NCBI GenBank assembly: GCA_017417025.1
Contig: JAFPZY010000064.1
Location: 1-64,000, forward strand
Length of the DNA: 64,000 bases
Source of the DNA: Paludibacteraceae bacterium
GTDB lineage: Bacteria > Bacteroidota > Bacteroidia > Bacteroidales > Paludibacteraceae
Direction of reading: 5' to 3'
Position 1 is the stretch's first letter. Each line of letters begins with the position of its first letter. The position numbers were made by a program, and so were the translations under genes. The notes beneath the pieces are model-generated. The model saw nothing but the letters and a program-made list of their open reading frames with translations. It was not told the DNA's origin and searched no databases. Shown one piece after another: positions 24,441 to 33,283 of the stretch.

Positions 24441-25802
24441 ATGAAAGCGACGGTGAGATATACATGCTCGGCTTGCGGTGCGCAGGCTCCGCAGATGATA
24501 GGGCGGTGCCCCGTGTGCGGAGCATGGGGGACCTACGAAGAGGAGGTGACAGAAAGCGGCAGCGGCAAAAAACTGCGCCAGCCCGGGCAGGCACGGGTGC
24601 CGCAACGCATTCAGGAGATTAAGGCGCAGGACGAGCCTCGCATTGACATGAGGTGCGGAGAACTCAACCGCGTGCTCGGAGGAGGGCTGGTGCCGGGCAG
24701 TCTGGTGCTCCTCGGCGGCGAACCCGGGATAGGCAAATCGACACTCGCGCTGCAGGTGTTGATGCAGATGGGGGAAAAGAAAACCCTCTATGCAAGCGGC
24801 GAAGAGTCGGCCCGGCAGCTCAAACTGCGGGCTGACAGACTGGCGGGAAACCCTGAGAACCTGTATATTATAAGCGAAACATCGCTCGAGAACATCCTGA
24901 AGCAGACGCAGGAACTTGAGCCGGAGATAGTGGTCATTGACTCGATACAGACCATCGGGACGGACGAGGTGGAGTCGGGCATCGGCAGCCTGACCCAGGT
25001 GCGTGAGTGCGCGGCAAGGATTCTGCAGTTTGCCAAAGAGCGGAATATACCTTTCATCATCGTCGGGCACATCACCAAAGAAGGGTCGCTCGCCGGCCCC
25101 AAAGTGCTGGAGCATATTGTGGACACAGTACTTCAGTTCGAGGGCGACCAGCATTACATGTACCGCATCCTGCGTGCGCAGAAGAACCGCTTCGGCTCGA
25201 CCAGCGAGATAGGTATTTTTGAGATGCTGCAAGACGGCTTGCGCGAGGTGACCAACCCCTCGGAGCTGCTGTTGTCGGCCAACCGCGACGGCCTGAGCGG
25301 GATAGCCATAGCGGCTGCGGTGGAGGGAATACGCCCGCTGCTCATCGAAGTGCAGGCGCTGGTCAGCACAGCCGCTTACGGCACTCCGCAACGCTCATCA
25401 ACGGGCTTTGACGGACGGAGGCTGAACATGCTGCATGCCGTTCTGGAAAAGCGGGTGGGCTTCAAGTTGCAGCAAAAAGACGTTTTCCTCAATATAGCAG
25501 GCGGTTTGAGGGTTAATGACCCGTCGATTGACCTTGCGGTGCTTGCAGCCGTGCTGTCATCGAACATGGATATTGCTCTGCCTGCAGATATGTGTCTCGC
25601 CGGCGAAGTGGGTCTTTCAGGCGAAATCCGCCCCGTAAACAGACTTGACCAAAGAATCCGCGAGGCCCATAAACTGGGGTTCTCGCGGATTATTGTCCCT
25701 GCAGACCAGCCGTATTCGGCGGACGGGTTGAAAATCAAAGTCCTGCCTGTCAGGAAAGTGGCAGAGGCATTTCGCCTGCTGTTCAATCAGGACCGGCAGT
25801 GA
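24441..25802 (+). CDS. radA: DNA repair protein RadA (branch migration factor)
   Basis: RadA is a RecA-related ATPase that drives branch migration in recombinational repair. The 453-residue sequence has the N-terminal zinc finger (YTCSACGAQAPQMIGRCPVCGAWG), Walker A GGEPGIGKST near residue 96, the RadA-specific KNRFGSTSEIGIFEM motif and a C-terminal Lon-like domain (GGLRVNDPSIDLAVLAAVLSS). Length is normal. It starts 12 bases after rnz and is the last gene of the dnaN group; it converges on rpoD over a spacer of about 60 bases with no clear terminator. Confidence 0.96.
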   Translation: MKATVRYTCSACGAQAPQMIGRCPVCGAWGTYEEEVTESGSGKKLRQPGQARVPQRIQEIKAQDEPRIDMRCGELNRVLGGGLVPGSLVLLGGEPGIGKSTLALQVLMQMGEKKTLYASGEESARQLKLRADRLAGNPENLYIISETSLENILKQTQELEPEIVVIDSIQTIGTDEVESGIGSLTQVRECAARILQFAKERNIPFIIVGHITKEGSLAGPKVLEHIVDTVLQFEGDQHYMYRILRAQKNRFGSTSEIGIFEMLQDGLREVTNPSELLLSANRDGLSGIAIAAAVEGIRPLLIEVQALVSTAAYGTPQRSSTGFDGRRLNMLHAVLEKRVGFKLQQKDVFLNIAGGLRVNDPSIDLAVLAAVLSSNMDIALPADMCLAGEVGLSGEIRPVNRLDQRIREAHKLGFSRIIVPADQPYSADGLKIKVLPVRKVAEAFRLLFNQDRQ

Positions 25803-25864
25803 CCGGCATTGGCTCCTATCGGGGGTAGTGTCCTTTTTTCTTGGGCGGTGTCCTTTTACAGACC

Positions 25865-26725
25865 TTAGCCGAGATAGGTTTTCAGGATTTTGCACCGTGA
25901 ACTGCCTTGCAGTTTGCGGATAGCCTTCTCCTTAATTTGGCGCACGCGCTCGCGCGTGAGGTGCAGGTCGTCGCCTATTTCCTCAAGTGTTTTTTCCGGC
26001 ATGCCAATGCCGAAGAACTTGCGGATGATTTCCGCTTCTCGCGGAGTGAGCGTAGCCAGTGCGCGCTCGACCTCTTTCGAGAGCGACTCGTTGATCAGTC
26101 CACGGTCGGCGTTAGGCGAGTCTTCGTTCACCATCACATCTATGAGGCAGTTGTCTTCGCCCTCTACAAAAGGTGCGTCCACGCTTACGTGGCGGCCCGA
26201 CATTTTCAGAGTGTCGGCAATTTTGTCCACGGGGATGTCGAGTTCTTCGGCAAGTTCCTCCGCCGACGGGCGGCGTTCATGGATTTGCTCGAAACGCTGC
26301 AAAGCCTTGTTGATTTTGTTGATAGAGCCAACCTGGTTGAGCGGGAGGCGGACGATGCGCGCCTGCTCTGCGAGAGCCTGCAGGATGGATTGGCGAATCC
26401 ACCATACGGCGTAAGAAATGAACTTGAAGCCTCGTGTTTCATCGAATTTCTCTGCTGCTTTGATTAGTCCGAGGTTGCCCTCGTTAATCAAGTCCGGCAG
26501 GCTGAGGCCCTGATTTTGGTACTGTTTAGCCACCGAGACGACGAACCGGAGGTTGGCGCGTGTGAGTTTCTCCAGTGCGGCTCTGTCGCCGTTGCGGATA
26601 CGTCCTGCGAGTTCCACTTCCTCTTCTACGGAGATAAGGTCCTCACGGCCAATCTCTTGCAGGTATTTGTCAAGAGAAGCCGATTCGCGGTTGGTGATTG
26701 ATTTGGTGATTTTTAATTGTCGCAT
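25865..26725 (-). CDS. rpoD: Primary sigma factor RpoD (Bacteroidota short type)
   Basis: This 286-residue sigma-70 lacks the long region 1.1, as expected in Bacteroidota. It shows region 1.2 ([31 protein letters not shown]), region 2 ([56 protein letters not shown]), region 3 and region 4 with the helix-turn-helix ([26 protein letters not shown]). It should recognise the TTTG/TAnnTTTG promoters in this window. I start it at ATG 26725 ([13 protein letters not shown]); the frame upstream runs antisense through the tRNA gene and is not coding. Confidence 0.97.
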   Translation of the reverse strand: MRQLKITKSITNRESASLDKYLQEIGREDLISVEEEVELAGRIRNGDRAALEKLTRANLRFVVSVAKQYQNQGLSLPDLINEGNLGLIKAAEKFDETRGFKFISYAVWWIRQSILQALAEQARIVRLPLNQVGSINKINKALQRFEQIHERRPSAEELAEELDIPVDKIADTLKMSGRHVSVDAPFVEGEDNCLIDVMVNEDSPNADRGLINESLSKEVERALATLTPREAEIIRKFFGIGMPEKTLEEIGDDLHLTRERVRQIKEKAIRKLQGSSRCKILKTYLG

Positions 26726-26751
26726 GATGCTAATTTTCCAAATTAAGCCTG

Positions 26752-26782
26752 CAAAAGTACAGCTTTTTTCTGAATTACCAAA
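26752..26782 (-). promoter_or_regulatory. rpoD: Bacteroidota-type promoter for rpoD
   Basis: On the minus strand TTTG (26782-26779), 19 bases, then TACTTTTG (26759-26752). It is the mirror image of the tRNA-Arg promoter on the other strand: about 26 bases on each side form a near-perfect inverted repeat (GCAAAAGTACAGC... against ...GCAGTACCTTTGC). Confidence 0.75.
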
Positions 26783-26798
26783 ATTTTTTGAATATTTT

Positions 26799-26830
26799 TT
26801 TGCACAATTCAGAAAAAAGCAGTACCTTTG
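26799..26830 (+). promoter_or_regulatory. Bacteroidota-type promoter for tRNA-Arg
   Basis: TTTG (26799-26802), 20 bases, then TACCTTTG (26823-26830), about 24 bases before the mature tRNA 5' end. The spacer ATTCAGAAAAAAGC is shared with the rpoD promoter in mirror image and with the promoter at 45670-45701. Confidence 0.78.
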
Positions 26831-26853
26831 CACCGATTTTGCGCTGAAGTCCA

Positions 26854-26927
26854 GGTTCGGTAGCTCAGTTGGATAGAGCAACAGCCTTCTAAGCTGTGGG
26901 TCGCGGGTTCGAATCCCGCCCGAATCA
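26854..26927 (+). tRNA. tRNA-Arg (anticodon TCT)
   Basis: A full cloverleaf can be drawn. The acceptor stem GGTTCGG pairs with CCGAATC with one G-T pair, the D arm reads GCTCAGTTGGATAGAGC, the anticodon loop CTTCTAA carries TCT, and the T arm reads GCGGG-TTCGAAT-CCCGC. The discriminator is A at 26927. CCA is not encoded, so 3' trimming by RNase Z and CCA addition are needed. A terminator follows at 26941. Confidence 0.97.
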
Positions 26928-26940
26928 CTCCCCAGAATCA

Positions 26941-26977
26941 CTCCCCTGTTTGCTGTGGCAGACGGGGGAGGGCTTTT
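26941..26977 (+). terminator. Rho-independent terminator after tRNA-Arg
   Basis: A 13-bp stem including two G-T pairs (26941-26953 with 26958-26970) and a TGTG loop is followed by GGCTTTTT. It ends the tRNA transcript. The spacer 26978-27186 before tolC shows no gene; an AT-rich part near 27060-27085 may hold the tolC promoter, but no clear -33/-7 pair was found. Confidence 0.8.
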
Positions 26978-27186
26978 TGCGGGCGGTGGCAGCAGGCGAT
27001 GATAAACTTGACTATTTTTCCTATGGATTTGACCTAATGCCGCAATAAGTGGCAAATTGACCTATATGGCACATAATTTGTAATATTTACGGGCTGCGCA
27101 CAACCTTTTTCTGCGCGTGTTAGTGAGAACAGATGCAGGATTGGAGGGTGTTTGCAGGTAACAGGACAAAGTGTAAGTGATGTGAT

Positions 27187-28665
27187 ATGAAAAGTGAACG
27201 TTTGGAACATAAAGCAAGAGTAATCTTGACAATTATTTGTTCTATTTTTCTTTTTGCGGGCAATGTGTCGGCAAAGAAGATGGCTTTGACTCTTGACGAC
27301 TGCCGTGAGATGGCGGCAGCTAAAAACAAACAGAGCAGGATAAACAAGGAGAATGCTGCTGCCGCGACTGACCTGAGGCGGGCTGCCGTGGCATCGTTTT
27401 TCCCGAAAGTGAGTGCAAACGGGGGCTATACATGGGTGGAGAAGAACCTTTATCTTATTCCGGACAACTATAATTTCGCCATCGGGACGATGAACGCCGA
27501 CGGGACATTCGCCTTCAACGACGACGCTATAAAGACGCGGCTGTTCGACTACGGCGACCTGAAAGCGCGCTTCCCCGAACTGGACAAACGCCTGTCGGAC
27601 TGGGTGGCGGAGGAATATACGAAGGCGCGTGAGGCATCGGAACTGGACATACACAACGTGTTTGTCGCCCAGGTGGGCGTGACACAGCCTATCTTCCTCG
27701 GGGGCAAGCTGGTGGAGCTCTACAAGATAGCGAAAGCGACGGAGCAGATGGAGATGCTGAAGGCGGGAAAGGCTGACGAAGATCTGATGCTGAAAGTGGA
27801 CGAAGCCTACTGGCGTGTCATTTCGGTGGAGCAGAAGTTCCTGCTTGCGGACAAATACTGCACCATGCTACGCAAGGCGGAGCAGGATATAAGTGCGGCG
27901 ATGGAGGAGGGAACCATGACCAAAGCCGACCTGCTGAAGATAAGAGTGGCGCTGAACGAGGCGGAGATGAACAGGCAGAAGGCGGAGGACGGTCTGGCGC
28001 TGTCGAAGATGGCTCTGTGCCAGCTTGTGGGACTGGAGCTTGATACGGAGGTGCAGCTCGACGACAGCAACCTCGACAGCCCGTCGCTTGCAAAGGCGGA
28101 GGACATAGATATGGACCGCGTGCTGCAGCAGCGCAGAGAGCTGCAGATGCTGGAACAGGCGGAGAAAATAGCCAAAGCGGGGGTGATGATGACGGCATCG
28201 ACATTGATGCCGAACATAGTGGCGAGTGCCAACTACATAACAACCAACCCAAATCTGCAGAACGGATTCCAGAACAAGTTCGGCGGGACCTTCACAGCGG
28301 GCGTGGCAGTGAACATCCCCATTGCGCACGCAGACGACATCTACAGGCTCAAAGCCGCCAAGCACAAGGCTAAAACAGTGGAACTGCAGCTGGAAGAGGC
28401 GAAAGAGAAGATAGAACTGCAGGTGACGCAGACCTCGCAGCAGCTGACGACCGCCAACCACAAACTGCAGGCAGCGACCGCCAACATAGAGAATGCAGAG
28501 GAGAACCTCCGGCTTGCACAGGCCGCTTTTGAGGAAGGCATGCTGACATCGACCGAACTGCTTGGCGCACAGACCGCTTGGCTGAAGGCCTACAGCGAGA
28601 AGATAGATGCCGCGATAGACCTGCGGATGGCGGAGGTTTACCTGAAGAACCATACGGGCAAATGA
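27187..28665 (+). CDS. TolC-family outer-membrane efflux protein
   Basis: The 492-residue protein begins with a basic segment and a signal peptide (VILTIICSIFLFAGNVSAKK) and carries two OEP repeats made of long heptad-rich helices (about residues 40-110, 165-270 and 300-480), with strand segments such as VGVTQPIFLGGKLVELYKIAKA and FTAGVAVNIPIAHADDIYRLK typical of TolC. It should form the outer-membrane channel of the tripartite exporter whose adaptor and permeases follow. It is the first gene of the export operon; an 11-bp repeat array separates it from the adaptor gene. Confidence 0.92.
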   Translation: MKSERLEHKARVILTIICSIFLFAGNVSAKKMALTLDDCREMAAAKNKQSRINKENAAAATDLRRAAVASFFPKVSANGGYTWVEKNLYLIPDNYNFAIGTMNADGTFAFNDDAIKTRLFDYGDLKARFPELDKRLSDWVAEEYTKAREASELDIHNVFVAQVGVTQPIFLGGKLVELYKIAKATEQMEMLKAGKADEDLMLKVDEAYWRVISVEQKFLLADKYCTMLRKAEQDISAAMEEGTMTKADLLKIRVALNEAEMNRQKAEDGLALSKMALCQLVGLELDTEVQLDDSNLDSPSLAKAEDIDMDRVLQQRRELQMLEQAEKIAKAGVMMTASTLMPNIVASANYITTNPNLQNGFQNKFGGTFTAGVAVNIPIAHADDIYRLKAAKHKAKTVELQLEEAKEKIELQVTQTSQQLTTANHKLQAATANIENAEENLRLAQAAFEEGMLTSTELLGAQTAWLKAYSEKIDAAIDLRMAEVYLKNHTGK

Positions 28666-28691
28666 GCCTTATAAAAGGGAGATGAAAGGTG

Positions 28692-28746
28692 AATCACCTA
28701 CTAATCACCTACTAATCACCTACTAATCACCTACTAATAACCTACT
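28692..28746. repeat. 11-bp tandem array, 5 units (AATCACCTACT), inside the export operon
   Basis: Four perfect AATCACCTACT units begin at 28692, 28703, 28714 and 28725; a fifth (AATAACCTACT) begins at 28736 and a degenerate tail follows. The array fills most of the 101-base gap between the tolC-like and hlyD-like genes, so in the operon transcript it lies just upstream of the adaptor start codon. Confidence 0.92.
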
Positions 28747-28766
28747 AAAACCTAATAAAAGACAGC

Positions 28767-29756
28767 ATGAATACAAACAATGAAAAGCACAATCTGATTG
28801 TGGGCCTTGCCGCTTTGGTGTCAATAATAGTGGTGGTCGGTGCGATAGGGATATTTGCTCTCCGTCCGGAGCCTTCGGTTATACAGGGCGAGGCGGAGGC
28901 CACCGAATACCGCGTGAGCGGCAAAGTGCCGGGCCGCATAGAGATGTTCTTCGCGGAAGAAGGTGATATGGTGAAGAAGGGCGACACGCTGGTTTTCATC
29001 GATTCGCCGGAAGTGCGTGCGAAGCTTGCACAGGCCACCGCGGCCCGCGCCGCCGCCCAGGCCCAGGACAACAAGGCCCTGAAAGGCGCGCGCAAAGAGC
29101 AGATAAGCGGTGCATACGAGATTTGGCAGAAAGCCAAAGTGGGGGAGGACATAATGAGAAAGTCGTACAACAGGGTGAAGAACCTGTATGAAAAGGGCGT
29201 GGTGACAGCCCAGAAGATGGACGAGGTGGAGGCGCAGTACAAGGCGGCGCAAGCCACAGCCCGCGCCGCGAAGACGCAATATGACATGGCGCGTAACGGT
29301 GCGCAGCAGGAGGACAAGGATGCCGCCGCCGCTCTTGTTGCCCGTGCGGACGGCGCGATAAGCGAGGTGGAGGCGTATATGGGTGAACTGTATCTGGTGT
29401 CGCCGACAGACGGCGAAGTGACGGCGCGGTTCCCGAAGACGGGCGAACTGGTGGGGTCGGGCTCGCCGATAATGTCAATAACCGACCTGAGCGACCTATG
29501 GCTGACCTTCGCCGTGCGTGAGGACGAGCTTCAGGGCATGGGAATAGGCAGAGTGATAGAGTTTTACGTGCCGGCATTGGGCAAAGAAAGAAGCTGGCAG
29601 GCAAAGATAACATACATGCAGGCGCGCGCTTCGTACGCGACATGGCGCGCCACCAAGACGACAGGGCAGTTTGATGTGAAGACATTCGAGGTGAAGGCCC
29701 GTCCGATGACCGAAGTGCCCGGTTTGCTGCCGGGGATGACGGTGATAATGAAATGA
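28767..29756 (+). CDS. HlyD-family membrane fusion (adaptor) protein
   Basis: The 329-residue protein has an N-terminal membrane anchor (about residues 10-32, IVGLAALVSIIVVVGAIGIFAL), a first lipoyl half (EATEYRVSGKVPGRIEMFFAEEGDMVKKGDTLVFID), a long coiled-coil hairpin (about 85-205), the second lipoyl half (LYLVSPTDGEVTARFPKTGELVGSGSPIMSI) and a beta-barrel domain. It links the inner-membrane permeases to the TolC channel. Its stop overlaps the next start by four bases (ATGA). Substrate unknown; similar sets export drugs or small metabolites. Confidence 0.92.
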   Translation: MNTNNEKHNLIVGLAALVSIIVVVGAIGIFALRPEPSVIQGEAEATEYRVSGKVPGRIEMFFAEEGDMVKKGDTLVFIDSPEVRAKLAQATAARAAAQAQDNKALKGARKEQISGAYEIWQKAKVGEDIMRKSYNRVKNLYEKGVVTAQKMDEVEAQYKAAQATARAAKTQYDMARNGAQQEDKDAAAALVARADGAISEVEAYMGELYLVSPTDGEVTARFPKTGELVGSGSPIMSITDLSDLWLTFAVREDELQGMGIGRVIEFYVPALGKERSWQAKITYMQARASYATWRATKTTGQFDVKTFEVKARPMTEVPGLLPGMTVIMK

Positions 29757-30922
29757 GAGGAGAGAGGTTGATAGCAGTGGCAAAGCGCGAGCTGTGGCAG
29801 ATGATGTCGCGGCCGCTGTATGTGTTCGGGTCGGTGATAGTGATGAGCTTCTGCTGCCTGTTCTACCTGACACTGCTGGACGAAGGGCTGCCCGAAAAAC
29901 TGCCTGTTGGTGTTGTTGATTGCGACCATACGCCGGTGTCGCGCATGCTGCGGCGCGAGCTGGACGCAGGGCAGGGAGTGAAAGTGGTGGCGGAATACAG
30001 CGATTACACGGATGCGCGCAAGGCCCTGCAGAGAGGCGACATATACGCTTTCCTGTATATCCCGGAGCGTTTTTACGCGGATATACTGTCGTTCCGCCGC
30101 CCGACAATGACGCTGTATGCCAACTCCGCATACACGCTTGGCGGCACACTGGCTTACAAGCAGCTGATGACCCTCGCCAACCTTGCCTCCGGCGCGGTGC
30201 AGAGGGAGGTGCTGCGCGGAAGAGGGATGAGAGACGAGCAGATAATGCCTGTTATACAGCCGGTTGTGGTTGATACACACATTCTGGGCAACCCGTGGGT
30301 GAACTATTCGGTTTACCTGAGCACCACGATCTTGCCCGGCACGCTGGGGCTGATGGTGCTTCTGCTGTCGGCTTTCAGCATGACTCACGAGATAAAAATG
30401 CGCACATCGCGGCAGTGGATGGAGACCGCCGGCGGCAATCTGCTGACGGCATTGGCGGGCAAGCTGCTGCCTTACTCGGTGCTGTTTTCGGTGTTAGGGT
30501 GGGCAATGAACGTGCTGCTGTTCAGGGTGTTGCATTTCCCGATGCCGGGGTCGTTCTGGTTTATGGGTGTGGCTGTGGCGGCATACGTTCTGGCGATGCA
30601 GGCTGTGGCAGTGCTGATTGTGGGGGCGTTGCCCATGCCGGGGTTGGCCATCAGCATCTGCTCGCTTTACGGCACACTGTGTTTCACGCTGGCGGGGTTC
30701 TCTTATCCTGTGGAGGCGATGCTGCCGGTGTTCAGGGCGTTCACGTGGATAGTGCCGCTCAGACACTACTACATGATAACTGTCGATCAGATGCTTATGG
30801 GTCTGCCTGTCGCGGAGTCGTTTGTCAGTCTGGCTATACTGCTGTCGGCGATGCTGGTGCCGCTGCCCCTGTACGGGCGGCTGAAGAGGTCGTTTATGAA
30901 TCCGGGAGCAGTTGGAGAATGA
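29753..30922 (+). CDS. ABC-2 type permease, exporter subunit 1
   Basis: The product of 389 residues has one N-terminal membrane segment (about 25-45, YVFGSVIVMSFCCLFYLTLLD), a periplasmic domain of about 140 residues (LPVGVVDCDHTPVSRMLRRELDAGQGV...) and five to six C-terminal membrane segments, the ABC2_membrane_3 layout (YhhJ/YbhR type). It pairs with the next gene, which has the same layout. No ATPase gene occurs in the operon, so either a distant ATPase serves it or the system differs from normal ABC export. Confidence 0.88.
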   Translation: MRGERLIAVAKRELWQMMSRPLYVFGSVIVMSFCCLFYLTLLDEGLPEKLPVGVVDCDHTPVSRMLRRELDAGQGVKVVAEYSDYTDARKALQRGDIYAFLYIPERFYADILSFRRPTMTLYANSAYTLGGTLAYKQLMTLANLASGAVQREVLRGRGMRDEQIMPVIQPVVVDTHILGNPWVNYSVYLSTTILPGTLGLMVLLLSAFSMTHEIKMRTSRQWMETAGGNLLTALAGKLLPYSVLFSVLGWAMNVLLFRVLHFPMPGSFWFMGVAVAAYVLAMQAVAVLIVGALPMPGLAISICSLYGTLCFTLAGFSYPVEAMLPVFRAFTWIVPLRHYYMITVDQMLMGLPVAESFVSLAILLSAMLVPLPLYGRLKRSFMNPGAVGE

Positions 30923-30926
30923 GGAT

Positions 30927-32227
30927 ATGGCTGAAGAAAAGAGACATAACATAGGAGACCTGCTCTGGTCGCATGCGGAAGACCTGTGGTTCGTGTTTGT
31001 GCAGGAACTGCGCCGCATCTTTCATGACAAGGGGGTTGTGACCATATTTGTCGTGGCCGTGCTGGCATATCCTATTCTTTATCCTTTTATCTATTACCAT
31101 GAAGCGGTGACAGATTTGCCGATAGCGGTGATAGATGCATGCCACTCGCAGCACTCGCGGGAGTATATCAGAAAACTTGATGCGACCCGCGAGGTGAAGA
31201 CGGCCTACGAGTGCGTGAACATGATGAGGCGGAGCAGCTCTACCACAGGCGGAAAGTGCACGGCATAGTCTATATCCCCGCCGACTTCGAGAGCAGTCTC
31301 TCGTCGGTTGCAGGGCAGGCGGTGGTGTCGGTTTATTGCGACATGTCGTCTTTCCTCTATTACAAGAACGTGCTGCAGGCAGCCAACTTCGTCATGTTGG
31401 ACGAACACCACACCATTCAGGTGCGGCGCTACGAGATGCTCGGCAAGGACCACGAGACGGCGGAGATGCTGGCGCAGCCGGTTAGATATGAGACAGTTAT
31501 GCTTTACAACCCCGGCGGCGGCTATCCGTCGTATTTGCTGCCGGCTATACTTATCCTGATACTCTACCAGACCCTGTTTTTCGGCATCTGCATGCTTGCC
31601 GGGATAGCCCGCGAGCAGAACGGGGAACTTTATTACATAGCGGGGCGGCGTTTCGAGCGCAGCACTTTCAGGCTTGTGCTTGGCCGCGCGCTGGCATACG
31701 TGACCCTTTATGCCGGCCTGTCGGCGTATGTGCTCGGCGTGGTGCCGCGCCTGTTCGGATTACCGCATATAGGCAATTTCGGCGACGTGCTGCGGCTGAT
31801 GGTGCCCTTCCTGCTCTCCACTTCGTTTTTCGCCATGACGGTGAGCGTGTTTATCAGGGAGCGGGAGACGGCGATGGTGACGCTGCTCTTTTCGTCGATT
31901 GTGCTGCTGTTTCTGTCTGGGGCGTCATGGCCTTCGAGCAACCTGCCTGACTTCTGGCGCTACACAGCCATGATTTTTCCGAGTACATGGGGGATAAACG
32001 GGTATATACACATCAACTCTTGCGGCGCGACGCTGGCGGAAACATCGCGCGAATACATCGCGCTCTGGATACAGACAGGCGTGTATTTCCTCACCGCCTC
32101 GCTTGGCTACGGGCTGTTCGGCTGGTACTACGAGAAGAGCCTTGCCAAGCGCAGAGATGTGATTCTCAACTACTTGCGGCACCGCTCCGCAGGCATAAAG
32201 CGTAAAATGGAACAAAAAGAAAAATGA
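30927..32227 (+). pseudogene. ABC-2 type permease, exporter subunit 2, frameshifted
   Basis: Two overlapping reading frames encode one permease. The first starts at ATG 30927 (MAEEKRHNIGDLLW; a TTG 15 bases earlier is also open) and follows the expected sequence to TAYECVN. The protein then continues in another frame from about 31223 (DEAEQLYHRRKVHGIVYIPADFESSL) to the stop at 32227. Restoring one base near 31221-31224 gives a single protein of about 433 residues with the same architecture as subunit 1. No slippery heptamer is seen at the junction, so a one-base deletion or sequence error is more likely than programmed frameshifting. The long downstream frame is intact, which suggests a recent event or an assembly error. 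Confidence 0.8.
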
Positions 32228-33144
32228 AGAATATGAAAGCATCACAAGACAAAAAACTGCAGACTTACGACATTGCTCTGCTGAAAAAACAGTTGAACAG
32301 GCTTGACGCCGACAGCGCGCGTCTGGCTTTTACGGAGGATTTCGCTCTTTGTGACGACATCAGGCAGATGCCTAACCCGCTGACACCGACACGCCTGAGA
32401 ATTGCCATTTTCGGTGTCTGCCTGGAAAGCGGAGGCGAAGTGGAGGTTGACTCGCAGATAATTAAGTTCGAGAAGAACCGCTATATCGCCATGCTCCCCA
32501 ACCAGGTCGTAAAGATGGAGAAGGGGCATTTCGAGAACAGCAAAGTCTTGTTTGTCTGCCTGAGCAACAAGATGTTTGAGGAGACAATGCAGAGTGTGCC
32601 GGAGTTGCTGCCCCTGTTCTTCTACATACGCGAGCACCCATGCTCCGAGCTGCCGGAGGGAGATGTGGAGTGGATAAAGAACTTCCACAGACAGATACTT
32701 GAGGAGATGAATATGACCGACAACCTGTTCCGCCTGCAGACTTCACGCGCTCTGCTCACCGCCATGTTCTACAAGATGTGCGACATCTACGGGAGACGGA
32801 TATTAAGACCCGAGCAGCTGAACAGGAAGGACGACCTCTTCCGCAAATTCCTGCAGTTGCTGAACGACAACTTCCTGGAGCACAAGAACGTAGGCTGGTA
32901 TGCCGACCAGCTGTATATAACCCCGAAGTACATGAGTATGGTCATAAAAGAGGTGTCAGGGCAGACTGCCAACGACTGGATACAGAGCTACATCGTGCAT
33001 GAGGCAAAGCGCATGCTGAGGAACAGCAGCATGAATATACAGCAGATTTCCATAGCACTGCAATTCCCCTCGCAGTCGTTCTTCGGCAAGTTTTTCAAGA
33101 ACGTGACAGGCATGTCGCCCAGCAAGTTCAGGTCGGGCAAATAG
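32224..33144 (+). CDS. AraC-family transcriptional regulator
   Basis: The 306-residue protein has an N-terminal cupin-like sensing part (about residues 20-190) and a C-terminal AraC DNA-binding domain with two helix-turn-helix units (about 210-300: VGWYADQLYITPKYMSMVIKEVSGQTANDWIQ and MNIQQISIALQFPSQSFFGKFFKNVTGMSPSKFR). Its start overlaps the permease stop by four bases (ATGA), so it is made from the export operon and probably regulates it. The ligand is unknown. Confidence 0.9.
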   Translation: MKNMKASQDKKLQTYDIALLKKQLNRLDADSARLAFTEDFALCDDIRQMPNPLTPTRLRIAIFGVCLESGGEVEVDSQIIKFEKNRYIAMLPNQVVKMEKGHFENSKVLFVCLSNKMFEETMQSVPELLPLFFYIREHPCSELPEGDVEWIKNFHRQILEEMNMTDNLFRLQTSRALLTAMFYKMCDIYGRRILRPEQLNRKDDLFRKFLQLLNDNFLEHKNVGWYADQLYITPKYMSMVIKEVSGQTANDWIQSYIVHEAKRMLRNSSMNIQQISIALQFPSQSFFGKFFKNVTGMSPSKFRSGK

Positions 33145-33206
33145 CACGGCCGTCTGCTTGTCGTGCCCATCCGGTGCCGGCATTGGCCTGTGTGTAATGG
33201 CAGGCT

Positions 33207-33227
33207 GATGTCCGGCATCTTTTTTTC
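33207..33227 (+). terminator. Weak terminator after the AraC gene
   Basis: A short stem (GATGT...GCATC, loop CCG) is followed by seven T. It is placed to end the export operon before the convergent U32 gene. Confidence 0.5.
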
Positions 33228-33250
33228 TTGCAGTGCGGCGGCTGATGTTT

Positions 33251-33283
33251 CTACCGTGTCACTACCGTATCACTACCGTGTCA
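33251..33283. repeat. 11-bp tandem array, 3 units (CTACCGTGTCA)
   Basis: CTACCGT begins at 33251, 33262 and 33273, an exact 11-bp period, with one base change in the second unit. The array touches the stop codon of the minus-strand U32 gene. The unit resembles that of the array at 48444-48476 read on the other strand. Confidence 0.8.

Noticed and set aside
26726..27055. N-terminal extension of RpoD by about 110 residues
   Set aside because: The extension is read antisense through the tRNA-Arg gene (the [14 protein letters not shown] peptide) and across the rpoD promoter; the family start is MRQLKI at 26725.
31211..31230. Programmed -1 frameshift in the second ABC-2 permease
   Set aside because: The junction has no slippery heptamer and no obvious downstream structure; a one-base deletion explains the data.
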